A DNA stretch of 64,000 nt from CAYPGJ01 sp964638515 (GCA_964638515.1 CAZWZL010000005.1:1-64000); one strand, 5' to 3'; shown: positions 45,003-53,764, counted from the stretch's first letter. Notes: generated by a model from the sequence alone, not told the origin. A program made the numbers and translations.

Positions 45003-45563
45003 GTGAACAATTCCGATCCCGCCAATGCGCCCGCCCCGACCGAGCCCGCGTCGCCACCTACCGCCCCTCGCCTGCTTCACCCTTCGTCTGCGGCGCCGCA
45101 GATCGAGCCTCTTCAAAGGCTCGCCGAGTCTCGCACGCTGTTCTGGCAGAATGTCGTCCGCGAAATCCTGCTCACCTTTCCCTTGTTGGCGAACGAGCGC
45201 CCTGAAGTGGCTGACGGTCGCATCGCGATCCTCACGCACGCCGGTGAACGCATCCCGCTGGCCGCGGTCGAGCCCCTGTTCCCGTGCTCCATCGCCTCCC
45301 CCCACGCCATGCAGCTCTGCCTGGCCGTCCAGGCCACCGTGTACAACGTTCGGACCCCGACGGGCGAGGTCTTCACCATCCCACTGCACGAGATTCGCGC
45401 CATCCACTCGCTCACCGACGAACTCATGAGGGAGCTGGAGGATGAGGCCCGCCGGCTCAACACCGGCGCCGACGGCGCCGAGCCCTTCGGATTCGCCGCC
45501 TACACCTCACTGGCCCGCCAGCAATCCGCCGAATCCCGCGGCCCCGATTCGAACAACTCCTAG
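45003..45563 (+). CDS. Conserved-looking hypothetical protein
   Basis: A protein of 186 residues with GTG start at 45003. The N-terminus is proline-rich. Residues about 40-150 form a globular part with VREILLTFPLLANERP and FTIPLHEIRAIHSLTDELMREL, a helical end. No signal peptide, membrane helix or known motif is seen. Codon bias matches real genes here. Its TAG stop lies in CTAG, shared with the convergent methyltransferase stop. I do not recognise the family. Confidence 0.65.
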   Translation: MNNSDPANAPAPTEPASPPTAPRLLHPSSAAPQIEPLQRLAESRTLFWQNVVREILLTFPLLANERPEVADGRIAILTHAGERIPLAAVEPLFPCSIASPHAMQLCLAVQATVYNVRTPTGEVFTIPLHEIRAIHSLTDELMRELEDEARRLNTGADGAEPFGFAAYTSLARQQSAESRGPDSNNS

Positions 45564-46267
45564 CCCCGTCGCCTGCCCACCAACAATCCCTCACGGATCG
45601 GGATCATCGCTGTCTCAAAGCGGGCATCCCCGGCCATGATCCGGCAGAGCCTGTCCGCCGCGCGACGAGAAGATTCCGCCTCTTCGCGCCGAGGCCCGGA
45701 CAAGTCACCGTCGACCGCGTCCACCCACCAGTTTCCAGAGCCGAGCGTGTTGTCCGCAACGATCAGCCCGCCCGGACGGACCGACTCTGCCACGGCCTCG
45801 AAGTATTCGGGATACTCCGTCTTCACAGCGTCCAAGAACACAAAGTCCACCCCATCGACGCAGGATTCCCGCAGCACACGAGGCAGCTCGTCGAGCGCCA
45901 GCCCCCGTCGTACCTCCACTCGCTCCCCAACGCCGGCTTCAACGAACATCCGTTGCGCGAACGCGGCGTGCCTCGGATCCAACTCGATCGTGATGAGTCT
46001 CCCGCCAGCGTCCAGCGCACGAGCGATCCAAATCCCGGAGTAACCGCCCAGCGTTCCCACCTCGATCGCCGTCCTCGCGCCCCGCCCTCCGTTGGTCATG
46101 GCGCACAGCAACGACAGCACCCGCCCCGTGCCCGCGTCCACGGCGATCGCCGGCAGGCCTTCGCCGACGGCGCGCTTCATGAGGCCGGCAAGCGCCTCGT
46201 CTTCGTGGCCGAACACTCCGTTGATGTACGCGCTCGTCGCTTCCCACCGCCGAGGAGTCATCTCCAA
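45560..46267 (-). CDS. COMT-like SAM-dependent O-methyltransferase
   Basis: A protein of 235 residues of the catechol/caffeoyl-CoA O-methyltransferase family. The SAM site is TAIEVGTLGGYSGIWIAR, with acidic ribose ligand in ITIELDPRH. The metal-site regions are FVFLDAVKTEYPEYFE and LIVADNTLGSGNW. The TTG start at 46267 is eight bases after AGGAGG. ATG 46261 (MTPRRWEAT) is an alternative. It is four bases downstream of the acetyl-CoA synthetase gene, so probably co-transcribed. The acceptor substrate is unknown. Confidence 0.9.
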   Translation of the reverse strand: MEMTPRRWEATSAYINGVFGHEDEALAGLMKRAVGEGLPAIAVDAGTGRVLSLLCAMTNGGRGARTAIEVGTLGGYSGIWIARALDAGGRLITIELDPRHAAFAQRMFVEAGVGERVEVRRGLALDELPRVLRESCVDGVDFVFLDAVKTEYPEYFEAVAESVRPGGLIVADNTLGSGNWWVDAVDGDLSGPRREEAESSRRAADRLCRIMAGDARFETAMIPIREGLLVGRRRG

Positions 46268-46270
46268 ACC

Positions 46271-48301
46271 TCAGCCCTCCTCGCTCTCGCGAAGCTTCGC
46301 CAGCACGCCGTAATCCTCCAGCGTCGTCGTGTCTCCCACCTGCTCCTTTCCCTCGGCGATGGCTCGCAGCAGCCGGCGCATGATCTTCCCGCTGCGCGTC
46401 TTGGGCAATGCCGCTGAGAACCGCACCATGTCGGGCCTGGCGATCGCTCCGATCTCGTTCGCGACGTGCGCCCGAAGAGCCTCGCGCAGCGCCTCATCGG
46501 CCCCGCCCTGGTGGGCCTCCTTGAGTGTGACAAACGCTGCGATTCCCGTGCCCTTGATGTCGTGCGCGATCCCCACGACCGCGGCCTCCGCCACAGCGGG
46601 GTGGCTCACCAGCGCGCTCTCCACCTCCATCGTGCCGAGCCGATGGCCGGCCACATTGATCACGTCGTCCACACGACCCATGACCCAGAAATACCCATCG
46701 GCGTCGCGCCGAGCCCCGTCTCCGGCGAAGTAGAACGGCTCGCCCTTCGCGTTCTTCACGCGCGACCAATACGTGTCGAGATACCGCTGGCGATCGTTCA
46801 GAATCCCGCGCAGCATTCCAGGCCAAGGCTTGCGCACGACGAGCAGACCCCCCTCGTTTGCGCCGGTCTCGATGCCCTGTTCGTTGACCACCGCGGCATC
46901 CACGCCCGGGAACGGAAGCGTGCAGCTTCCGGGCTTCGTGGGCGTGGCTCCGGGCAGCGGCGTGATCATGTGGCCGCCCGTTTCGGTCTGCCACCAAGTG
47001 TCAACGATCGGACACCGGCCGCCCCCGATCGCCTGCTGATACCACATCCAAGCCTCGGGATTGATGGGCTCACCTACCGTTCCGAGCACTCGCAAGGACT
47101 GCATGTCGTGCTTGCGGGGATGCTCGTCCCCCCACTTCATGAACGCTCGGATCGCGGTCGGCGCGGTGTAGAACTGCGTCACCTTGTGGCGCGCGATGAT
47201 CTCCCAGAAGCGATCACGTGCGGGCCAATCCGGAGCGCCCTCGTACATCACGCTCGGCACACGATTGGGCAGCACGCCGTACACCACGTACGAATGCCCC
47301 GTGACCCATCCACAATCCGCGGTGCACCAGAACACTTCCCGGTCAGAGCCGTGCAGATCGAAGACCCATTTCGAAGTGAGGTACGCCCAAACCATGTAGC
47401 CCCCGGTCGCGTGCATGATTCCCTTGGGCTTGCCGGTCGTGCCCGACGTGTAGAGCACGAACAGCAGGTCATCGCTGCTCAACGGCTCGCACGCGCATTC
47501 ATCGGATGCGCTCCCCACGACATCATGCCACCAATGGTCGCGCTTGCCGCCATGGTCGCTCGACGGCTCGCCGTGCCAGGACGTTTCGTTGCCGCACCTC
47601 CTGAGCACGACGACGTGCTCCACGCCCGCCGACTGCGCACACGCCGCATCGACGTTGTCCTTGAGGGGAACGACCTTGCCTCGCCGCCATCCGCCGTCGG
47701 CCGTGAGAATCACTCGGCTCGTGCTGTCATGCACACGATCCGCGATCGCGGAGGCCGAAAACCCTCCGAAGATCACCGAGTGCGCCGCCCCGATCCGAGC
47801 GCAGGCGAGCATGGCGATCGCCAGCTCCGGGACCATCGGCATGTAGATCGTGACGATCTCGCCCTTCTTCACACCGAGCGCGCGAAGCGCGTTCGCCACA
47901 CGCGACGTCTCGCGCTTGAGGTCGAGGTAGGTCAGCCGTCGGATCTCCGGGCCGCGCTCCCCGTTCGGCTCTCCTTCCCAGATGATCGCCGTGCGATCCC
48001 CATGCCCCGCCTCCACCTGCCGATCCACACAGTTGAAGCACAGGTTGGTCGTTCCGCCCACGAACCAGCGCGCGTCGTACGGCGCGGCTGGGTTCATTTC
48101 CAGCGTGTTCGACCACGGCGTGAACCAATGCAGCTCTCGCGCGATCTCGCCGAAGAATTCTCCCGGCCGGCTCAGCGATCGCTCGTGAAGCCGGCGGTAG
48201 TCACCCAACGAGCCGACATGGGCCCGCTTGGAGAACCCGCCCTCGGGCGCAAAGCGACGGTCTTCCCGCAACAGCGACTCGATGGCTCCATGCTCGCTCA
48301 T
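46271..48301 (-). CDS. acsA: Acetyl-CoA synthetase
   Basis: An AMP-forming ligase of 676 residues activating acetate. ATG 48301 lies nine bases after GGAAGGAGG. Visible segments: NCVDRQVEAGHGDRTAIIWEG, SVIFGGFSASAIADRV, the P-loop LYTSGTTGKPKGIMHATGG, DTWWQTETGGHMITPLPG, YFAGDGARRDADGYFW, VINVAGHRLGTMEVESALV, and the C-terminal PKTRSGKIMRRLLR with the catalytic lysine that acetyltransferases can block. Length and order are standard for Acs. Confidence 0.95.
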   Translation of the reverse strand: MSEHGAIESLLREDRRFAPEGGFSKRAHVGSLGDYRRLHERSLSRPGEFFGEIARELHWFTPWSNTLEMNPAAPYDARWFVGGTTNLCFNCVDRQVEAGHGDRTAIIWEGEPNGERGPEIRRLTYLDLKRETSRVANALRALGVKKGEIVTIYMPMVPELAIAMLACARIGAAHSVIFGGFSASAIADRVHDSTSRVILTADGGWRRGKVVPLKDNVDAACAQSAGVEHVVVLRRCGNETSWHGEPSSDHGGKRDHWWHDVVGSASDECACEPLSSDDLLFVLYTSGTTGKPKGIMHATGGYMVWAYLTSKWVFDLHGSDREVFWCTADCGWVTGHSYVVYGVLPNRVPSVMYEGAPDWPARDRFWEIIARHKVTQFYTAPTAIRAFMKWGDEHPRKHDMQSLRVLGTVGEPINPEAWMWYQQAIGGGRCPIVDTWWQTETGGHMITPLPGATPTKPGSCTLPFPGVDAAVVNEQGIETGANEGGLLVVRKPWPGMLRGILNDRQRYLDTYWSRVKNAKGEPFYFAGDGARRDADGYFWVMGRVDDVINVAGHRLGTMEVESALVSHPAVAEAAVVGIAHDIKGTGIAAFVTLKEAHQGGADEALREALRAHVANEIGAIARPDMVRFSAALPKTRSGKIMRRLLRAIAEGKEQVGDTTTLEDYGVLAKLRESEEG

Positions 48302-48350
48302 GCCGGCGCCTCCTTCCGCACCCCTGACGCCAGCATACCCTCGACCCCCA

Positions 48351-49166
48351 TCAGAACCGCTTGTGCGCCTCCCGCTCCATCGGCCCTCGCAGACCCATGA
48401 TGCTGCGCGCAAGAGAGATGTCCGCGGGCTTCGTGATCTTGATGTTCCTCGGATCGCCCTCCACCACCACGACAGGCTCGCCGAGCCGCTCCACCAACTG
48501 CGCATCGTCCGTGCTTCGGACGTCCTCCTGTCCGTACGCGCGTTCGAAGAGTTCGCGCTCGAACACCTGAGGCGTTTGCGCCATCGAAAGCCCCTCACGC
48601 GACACCGTTTCCTGAACGGCCCGAGCCCACCCGCCACCAGACACGCCCCCGGACGCGCCCCCGGACGCGCCGAGAATCGCGGCCAGGGGATCCGCGCTCA
48701 TCTCCGAAATCTCCGCCCCGACGCGTTTCAGCGTGTCGGGAACATCAATCGCCGGAACAACGGCGGGGAATCGCGCCGCGGCCGCGAACACACGCCCGAT
48801 CAACTCCGCGCTCGCCGCCGGGCGCGCCGCGTCGTGCACCGCCACATGGGAGCACGCGCTCCACGCGGCGCCGTGGTCCCTTCTCGCAAACTCCAGCGCG
48901 TTCTTCACCGACTCAAAGCGGTGCGCCTTTCCACCCATGCACACCGACGCCCCGATCAACGCCAGCCGGTCGCCGTGTCGGAGCCGAAACTCCTCGAAGC
49001 CATCACAAGGCCCCGCCACGATCACCAGCCCCGTGTCGTCCCGCCCCGTGAACAACTCCACCGTGCGCTGCAGCACGGGCCTGCCTCCCAGATCCTCGTC
49101 GATCTTCGACTTGCCGCCAAAGCGGAGAGACGCGCCCGCCGCCGGGATGATCACCGCGATTCGCAT
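48351..49166 (-). CDS. ispD: 2-C-methyl-D-erythritol 4-phosphate cytidylyltransferase
   Basis: An enzyme of 271 residues adding CMP to methylerythritol phosphate in the non-mevalonate isoprenoid pathway. Nucleotide site: AVIIPAAGASLRFGGKSK. VAVHDAARPAASAELI and IDVPDTLKRVG are family motifs, as are AQTPQVFERELFERAYG and DDAQLVERLGEPVVVVEGDPRNIKIT. ATG 49166 (MRIAVI) is chosen; ATG 49175 adds three residues. An unusual Gly/Ser/Ala-rich insert, GASGGASGGVSGGG, lies near residue 170 and is encoded by a 12-base tandem repeat. Confidence 0.92.
   Translation of the reverse strand: MRIAVIIPAAGASLRFGGKSKIDEDLGGRPVLQRTVELFTGRDDTGLVIVAGPCDGFEEFRLRHGDRLALIGASVCMGGKAHRFESVKNALEFARRDHGAAWSACSHVAVHDAARPAASAELIGRVFAAAARFPAVVPAIDVPDTLKRVGAEISEMSADPLAAILGASGGASGGVSGGGWARAVQETVSREGLSMAQTPQVFERELFERAYGQEDVRSTDDAQLVERLGEPVVVVEGDPRNIKITKPADISLARSIMGLRGPMEREAHKRF
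48641..48671. repeat. 12-bp tandem repeat inside ispD
   Basis: ACRCGCCCCCGG occurs at 48641-48652 and 48653-48664, with a partial third copy (ACGCGCC) from 48665. The unit is a multiple of three, so the reading frame is kept. It encodes the Gly/Ser/Ala insert. Confidence 0.8.
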
Positions 49167-49328
49167 CTCACCCATCCTACCGAACCGCGTTCCGGCCCTT
49201 TCCTATCGGACCCATCCCGCCGTTACCCCAGCCCGTTTAAGTCATGCCCGCCATTGGCCGACCGCTATGCGGAATGCGAATGCAGGGCGGGGATCCATCT
49301 CGCCCCGGCGTCGATCATGGGAGCCCGG

Positions 49329-49952
49329 ATGCTGGCACCAGGCATCAACACGTATGTCCGCCTCGCCGGGGAATCACCCGGCGATAAGCCGCTGCGCACC
49401 GCGCTGGTGCTCGATCGCCGTGAGAACCTCTGCACGGTGGAGATTGAGAACGCGGAGAATCCGCCCGCCCCCGGGGACACGATCTGCTTCTTCTTCGACG
49501 TGGAGTCCCGCTTTTCCCAGCAGAAGGCCCGCGTTGGTCGCTGCCTGGTCCGCGGCTCCAAGTGCATAATGTCGGTGGCGCTGCTCGATCAGCCCGTCCC
49601 CGCGGACAACCGACAGTCGTTCCGCGTCAGCTCCGCCACCGCCGACTTGTGCGCCCGCCTCAACTGCGCACAGAACTGCCCCGTGATCGATGTCTCGTTC
49701 ACCGGATTCGCCATCGTCACCGACGCGTTCTTCGAGATCGGCGACTCTGTCACCGTGGCCATCAGCTTCGAGGGCCGAATCTACAACGGCGAGGCCACGA
49801 TCAAAAGCGCGAACCCCGTCGACGGCGCGCTGACTCGATATGGGCTCCACGTGCCCCCCCATCGAGTCTCCACGACGCTCCAAAAGGGCCTGCAAGCCGT
49901 CTCCAGCTCGATCCAGCGCGTGCAGCTCCGTCGGCTCTCCCGAGGCTCCTGA
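49329..49952 (+). CDS. PilZ-domain protein
   Basis: A protein of 207 residues. ATG 49329 follows GGGAG by five bases; ATG 49317 is an alternative. The N-terminal half is a YcgR-N-like beta domain (INTYVRLAG, GDTICFFFDVESRF). The C-terminal PilZ domain carries the cyclic-di-GMP signature RQSFR (RxxxR) and DVSFTG (DxSxxG). It likely couples cyclic-di-GMP to motility or envelope functions. There is no membrane segment. It is divergent from ispD. Confidence 0.88.
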   Translation: MLAPGINTYVRLAGESPGDKPLRTALVLDRRENLCTVEIENAENPPAPGDTICFFFDVESRFSQQKARVGRCLVRGSKCIMSVALLDQPVPADNRQSFRVSSATADLCARLNCAQNCPVIDVSFTGFAIVTDAFFEIGDSVTVAISFEGRIYNGEATIKSANPVDGALTRYGLHVPPHRVSTTLQKGLQAVSSSIQRVQLRRLSRGS

Positions 49953-50012
49953 ACCCCTCCTAGAATCCGCTCCTCGCCGCGGCTCGCCCGCCGGCGATCG
50001 TCTTTGGCAACT

Positions 50013-50366
50013 GGGGCCGAATTGGTTTCGACCGGATAAGCGCTTTGCATCGTGGCGCGTCGCGGCGCACGCATGCCCGCGTCATCAAGCGTGCACACAC
50101 ATAACTGCCAACACGCAGTTTGCTCTCGCTGCCTGATATTTCAGGCGGCTCGGCGGGGTCCCACGCCCGATAGGACCCCTGCCGAACGACCATCGGGCTG
50201 GCGTCCGTCCTGAGGCTCGGGGGACGGAAGCGAGAACACGCCGCGCCTGGGACCGACGGGACGCTGCCGATGGCGGCCCGGCGGGCTGAGATCAAACCAC
50301 CGGATACACGCGTAGAGGCGGTGCGAAGACTGTCACGGGACGGGGGTTCGATACCCCCCGGCTCCA
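50013..50366 (+). ncRNA. ssrA: Transfer-messenger RNA
   Basis: A one-piece tmRNA of about 354 bases. The 5' end GGGGCCGAATTGGTTTCGAC has the usual GGTTTCGAC box. It pairs through GGGGCCG with CGGCTCC at the 3' end (one G-T). The T-arm GGGGGTTCGATACCCCCC is complete. The CCA end is not encoded; only the A at 50366 follows the stem. The tag frame is GCC AAC ACG CAG TTT GCT CTC GCT GCC TGA at 50107-50136, giving ANTQFALAA. It frees stalled ribosomes and tags their products for proteolysis. Confidence 0.95.
50107..50136 (+). other. tmRNA tag-peptide frame
   Basis: Nine codons plus TGA encode ANTQFALAA, read after the alanine delivered by the tmRNA itself. The LAA ending is the typical ClpXP degron. 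The TAACT before the GCC resume codon resembles the TAGTC that precedes the resume codon in E. coli. Confidence 0.88.
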
Positions 50367-50378
50367 TTCTCACAACGT

Positions 50379-50403
50379 CGCGCGGACAGTGCGGTCCGGC
50401 GCG
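50379..50403 (+). terminator. Possible terminator after tmRNA
   Basis: CGCGC plus GGAC (50379-50387) pairs with GTCC and GCGCG (50394-50403) with one bulged G and a 6-base loop. The following GATACAGTTATTTGG is only moderately T-rich, so termination is likely but not certain. Confidence 0.4.
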
Positions 50404-50509
50404 GATACAGTTATTTGGACGGTCGCTCGGCGGAGCCGCGCGAGATTCGCTCAATCCACACCGCGAGGTTTGGAGACTCGCGGCCAGCTTCGCCGATGGA
50501 ACTGCCACT

Positions 50510-51310
50510 GTGGACCGCCGCATCCTCATTGCTCCTCTGACCGACCCCCATCTGCTCGACGAGCCGCTTGAAGCCGTCGCGCGCGACGCCACGCTGTCGC
50601 GTCGAGGTCTCTTGCGCACCGTCGCCGGCCTGCTCGCCGCGGGAGGCGCGGTCGCCGCCCTCACCGGCTGCGCTGGTGGGAGCGCGAGCGCCTCCCTGCC
50701 CGGACCAAAGTGGCCCGAGCCCGAGCCGTACAGGCCTCAACCCCGACCATCGGTTCCACCGCGCGCCACGCCGCCCAGCACCGGTCCCGGCGGCGTGATC
50801 CCGCGCTCCGCCTGGGCCAAGAGCAACCCGATCACGTCGCGCATGGATCGCATGCTGCCCGTGCGCAAGATCACGATTCACCACACGGCCATCCCGGCCT
50901 CCGGCATGCACAACCGGCGGGATGTCGCGGCACAGATCGAATCGATCCGCCAAGCCCACGTCCATCGCAAGGGCGAGCCGTTCGGCGACATCGGCTACCA
51001 CTACATCGTCGACCCCATGGGCAACGTGTGGGAAGGGCGAACGCTCGCGTATCAGGGCGCCCACGTGTCCAAGCAGAACGAGAACAATCTCGGCATTGTC
51101 TGCCTCGGGAACTTTGAGATGGAGCGCCCCAACGACGCTCAGGTGCGCGCCTTGCACGCGTTCACCGCGTCGCAGATGCGCCGGTTCAACGTCTCCCTTC
51201 GAGACGTCCGTACGCACCGCGAAATGGCGCAGACGGCCTGCCCAGGCCGCAATCTGCAGCCGGTCATGAACATGGCGCGCGCCCGCGGCGGCGTGCTCGC
51301 CATGGGCTGA
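50510..51310 (+). CDS. Tat-exported lipoprotein N-acetylmuramoyl-L-alanine amidase
   Basis: A protein of 266 residues from GTG 50510. Residues about 25-50 read SRRGLLRTVAGLLAAGGAV and LTGC. The first is a twin-arginine export motif (SRRxxLR) and the second a lipobox, so the folded protein is exported and lipid-anchored. A proline-rich linker follows. The Amidase_2/PGRP domain begins near residue 95: PRSAWAKSNP, KITIHHTAIP (zinc His), DIGYHYIVDPMGNVWEGR, LGIVCLGNFE and RTHREMAQTACPG (zinc His and Cys). It cuts the amide between muramic acid and peptide in peptidoglycan. The longer upstream frame overlaps the tmRNA and is not used. Confidence 0.88.
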   Translation: MDRRILIAPLTDPHLLDEPLEAVARDATLSRRGLLRTVAGLLAAGGAVAALTGCAGGSASASLPGPKWPEPEPYRPQPRPSVPPRATPPSTGPGGVIPRSAWAKSNPITSRMDRMLPVRKITIHHTAIPASGMHNRRDVAAQIESIRQAHVHRKGEPFGDIGYHYIVDPMGNVWEGRTLAYQGAHVSKQNENNLGIVCLGNFEMERPNDAQVRALHAFTASQMRRFNVSLRDVRTHREMAQTACPGRNLQPVMNMARARGGVLAMG

Positions 51311-51339
51311 GCCTTTCGTCTCGATTCATGCATGCATCG

Positions 51340-51371
51340 GCCCGCGGCACACGTCCGCAGGCTCTTTCGTT
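51340..51371 (+). terminator. Possible terminator after the amidase
   Basis: GCCCGCGG (51340-51347) pairs with CCGCAGGC (51355-51362) with one C-A mismatch and a 7-base loop, followed by TCTTTCGTT. Confidence 0.4.
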
Positions 51372-51385
51372 CCCGAACCCGTCAA

Positions 51386-52258
51386 TCACAGCAGCTCCGT
51401 CTCGATCGCGTGCGCCACCGCGTTCTCGTCATTGGATCGCGTCAGGACAAGGTCCGCGGCGTCCCTCGCATCGTCCCACGCGTTGGCCACCGCAAGCCCG
51501 CGCCCCGCCCATCGAAGCATCTCCGCATCGTTCGGCGCGTCCCCGATCGCCAGCACCCGCTCTCTCGGCACGCCCAGCCGATGCGCCACCTGCCGCAACG
51601 CCAATGACTTGTCGGCCCGGGCGTGACAGATGGAAAACAGGTGCGCATCTGACACCTTGCACGAGAGCAGGCCTTCCCGTGCGAACCTGGCTTCGAGAGT
51701 TGCACGCACCGGAACCAGCCGCGACGGGGGCGCGAGAAACATGACCTTGGTGGCGGGCACACGCAGGAACGCGTCCAGGTGGCCGACGCCGTCCGGTGAA
51801 AAACTCTTGGACGTCTCGGTCCCAATGATCGTCCCCTCCGTCTCATGGAGGTGTTTGGGCCCGAAATCAGGCTCGGCGTTGTCCGTGTACCACTTGTCCA
51901 GGATCTCGATCCACACCAGCACTTTCGGATCCGCCTTGCGGGCCGCCTGCACCGCGTTCTGCGTCAGCGCCGGATCGAGCGGCAGATGCTCCACGTGCAC
52001 CCCGCGCGCCGCGGCTTCATGACGCCACACGAGCGCGCCGTTGTAATTGATCGAGATCGCGGATTGACCAAGCAGCCCGAGCGCCTCGAGGATCGGACGA
52101 GTCGACCGGGGCGGCCTCGCCGTGGCGAGCACCACGTGGACCCCCGCGTCCGCCGCGGCCTGCACCGCGCGCACGTCACGCGTCGCCAAACGCTTGTCGG
52201 AGGAGAGCAGCGTGCCGTCAATGTCGAGCGCCAGAATGTCGAATCGCGGCGCGGTCAT
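51386..52258 (-). CDS. Cof-type HAD hydrolase
   Basis: A phosphatase of 290 residues of the haloacid dehalogenase superfamily with a Cof-type cap. Motif I DILALDIDGTLLSSD, motif II LATARP, motif III Lys in ADKSLALR and motif IV AIGDAPNDAEMLRWAG are all present. These enzymes dephosphorylate sugar phosphates or flavin and pyridoxal phosphates; the substrate here is unknown. ATG 52258 overlaps the stop of the GNAT gene (ATGA), and it is the last gene of a four-gene leftward operon starting at 53764. Confidence 0.9.
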   Translation of the reverse strand: MTAPRFDILALDIDGTLLSSDKRLATRDVRAVQAAADAGVHVVLATARPPRSTRPILEALGLLGQSAISINYNGALVWRHEAAARGVHVEHLPLDPALTQNAVQAARKADPKVLVWIEILDKWYTDNAEPDFGPKHLHETEGTIIGTETSKSFSPDGVGHLDAFLRVPATKVMFLAPPSRLVPVRATLEARFAREGLLSCKVSDAHLFSICHARADKSLALRQVAHRLGVPRERVLAIGDAPNDAEMLRWAGRGLAVANAWDDARDAADLVLTRSNDENAVAHAIETELL

Positions 52259-52743
52259 GCGAGTCGTCGCGCCATCTTGCGGTGCGGAATGAGATCCCAC
52301 TTCGTCGGCCCCACACCGATGTCCTCATACCCCAGACGCGTGTAGAACGGCACGGCCTCCGCGCGGGCGTCCATCCAGATCGACGGCCGACCCCGCGCCC
52401 TCGATTCCTCCTCGAGCGAGCCCAGCAGAATCCGCCCGACACCCGAGCCCCGCCGATCCGCATCGACCGCGAAGTACCGCATCTGGGCGATCGGGCGCGC
52501 GCAGCACGCCGGAACCTCCGTCGGATCGAGATCGAGCCGAGCAACCCCGATCACCTCCAGGCCGTCAAGCACGAGCCGATGCAGCACGTCCGGACGCGCA
52601 CGGGGCGAATCCAGCTCGGATAACGCGCACGACGCCGGCAGGCCGTACGGGTCGTAGAGGTTGCGCACGCGGCACGCCACGTACGCCCGCCAAAGCGCAT
52701 CCGAGTCGGGAGCGGCAATGACGAGTTCGGACTTCACATCCAT
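52255..52743 (-). CDS. GNAT-family acetyltransferase
   Basis: A protein of 162 residues. The acetyl-CoA loop is RYFAVDADRRGSGVGRIL, followed by the GNAT C-terminal half AVPFYTRLGYEDIGVG. Acceptor unknown. Its start overlaps the end of the DUF2892 gene by 10 bases and its stop overlaps the HAD gene by 4, showing tight coupling. Confidence 0.82.
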   Translation of the reverse strand: MDVKSELVIAAPDSDALWRAYVACRVRNLYDPYGLPASCALSELDSPRARPDVLHRLVLDGLEVIGVARLDLDPTEVPACCARPIAQMRYFAVDADRRGSGVGRILLGSLEEESRARGRPSIWMDARAEAVPFYTRLGYEDIGVGPTKWDLIPHRKMARRLA

Positions 52744-52979
52744 GTCCGAATTCCAAGCGCGCGCAGCACGCACCAACCCTTCGCGGCCTCGAAAATCGCA
52801 AACCCGCCGATGGCGACCAGCGCCGCCGTCATCGTCAGGCCAACCCATCTGGGGCTCTCGACCACGATTCCAACGGCGATCCCGCTGGAGACCAGCGCCG
52901 CTCCGATCATCCCCCGCGCGCACCGGCCACGTCGATCAAGATTGCACTTCAAACCCGCGTTTGCCGCTCGCTGGCTCAT
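52734..52979 (-). CDS. DUF2892-like small membrane protein
   Basis: A protein of 81 residues with two membrane helices (MIGAALVSSGIAVGIVV and VGLTMTAALVAIGGFAIF). The pattern CNLDRRGRCARGMIG and the end WCVLRALGIRT resemble the DUF2892/YgaP membrane domain (DRxxR then C..lGIrT). Function unknown. ATG 52979 overlaps the stop of the preceding gene (ATGA). Confidence 0.75.
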   Translation of the reverse strand: MSQRAANAGLKCNLDRRGRCARGMIGAALVSSGIAVGIVVESPRWVGLTMTAALVAIGGFAIFEAAKGWCVLRALGIRTWM

Positions 52980-53764
52980 GGAATGGCACGCCTGGCCTCA
53001 TCCCCGAACGAAGCCGGCGGGGCCTGCCCGTTGAAGAGAAGAAGCTCGATCGTATATACCCGCCACGCTCCGTCCTGATCACGTCGCCAGTCCAGCTGCC
53101 ACCACGTCAGCGACGGCCCCAGGCGTCCGCCCGTTCGGACCCGCAGTCGGGTCCGTGCCGAGGTTTCGGACCCAGCCGACGCGTGCCCCGACGGCACGGC
53201 CACGCCCTCCAGACTCACCCGTTCCGGGAACAGACGCGCCGCCCGAAGCACCACCGATCGGTCATCCCCGCCCGACGCCCCGCCGGTCGAGCCCAGCTTC
53301 AGGTACAGCGTCGGAGCCAGCGCGTCTCCGGCGGAGCCCGCGTCTCCCCGACCCACCGCTCGAGCCAATTCGAGCGACCGGGCGATCACGGCCTCCCTGG
53401 GCGTCTCGACAGCGATGGCCAAGCCCACCAGGCCGACCGCAGCCATCGGCCCGAGGATGCCCGTCCAAGTGGACGCCCGCTCCCGCCCGGCTCGGTAGAG
53501 CCGCCACGCCGCCAGCAGCGAAAGCACAATCAACGCGGCCGCAGGCGCCACGGGCTCCTCGAGCCCGAAGTGCGTCAACATCCCGGACGCCGGGAGTCGA
53601 GGGGGCTCCGACCAAGGCGCCTGGACGGACTGAGCCGAGGCGGCTTCGGAACCGGCCAGAAACACCCCGGCGACGGTGTGGACAAGGAGCCTCCAAGGAC
53701 CGATATCCACTAGGGGCTTGATGTGGGCTGTGAGTCCGTTGGGGTGACGGGCTGGCGGGCACAT
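52976..53764 (-). CDS. Membrane protein of unknown function
   Basis: A protein of 262 residues from ATG 53764 (MCPPARHPNG). A first hydrophobic stretch (WRLLVHTVAGVFLAGSEAASAQ) could be a signal peptide. Two helices follow (AAALIVLSLLAAWRLY, LGPMAAVGLVGLAIAV). The C-terminal 130 residues are soluble and may take an NTF2-like fold (ELARAVGRGDAGSA, WWQLDWRRDQDGAWRVYTIEL). It heads an operon with the DUF2892, GNAT and HAD genes, divergent from the Maf-type gene. I do not recognise a family. Confidence 0.65.
   Translation of the reverse strand: MCPPARHPNGLTAHIKPLVDIGPWRLLVHTVAGVFLAGSEAASAQSVQAPWSEPPRLPASGMLTHFGLEEPVAPAAALIVLSLLAAWRLYRAGRERASTWTGILGPMAAVGLVGLAIAVETPREAVIARSLELARAVGRGDAGSAGDALAPTLYLKLGSTGGASGGDDRSVVLRAARLFPERVSLEGVAVPSGHASAGSETSARTRLRVRTGGRLGPSLTWWQLDWRRDQDGAWRVYTIELLLFNGQAPPASFGDEARRAIP

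Noticed and set aside
50270..50509. Extended start of the amidase frame
   Set aside because: It runs through the 3' half of the tmRNA gene. GTG 50510 before the Tat signal is more sensible.
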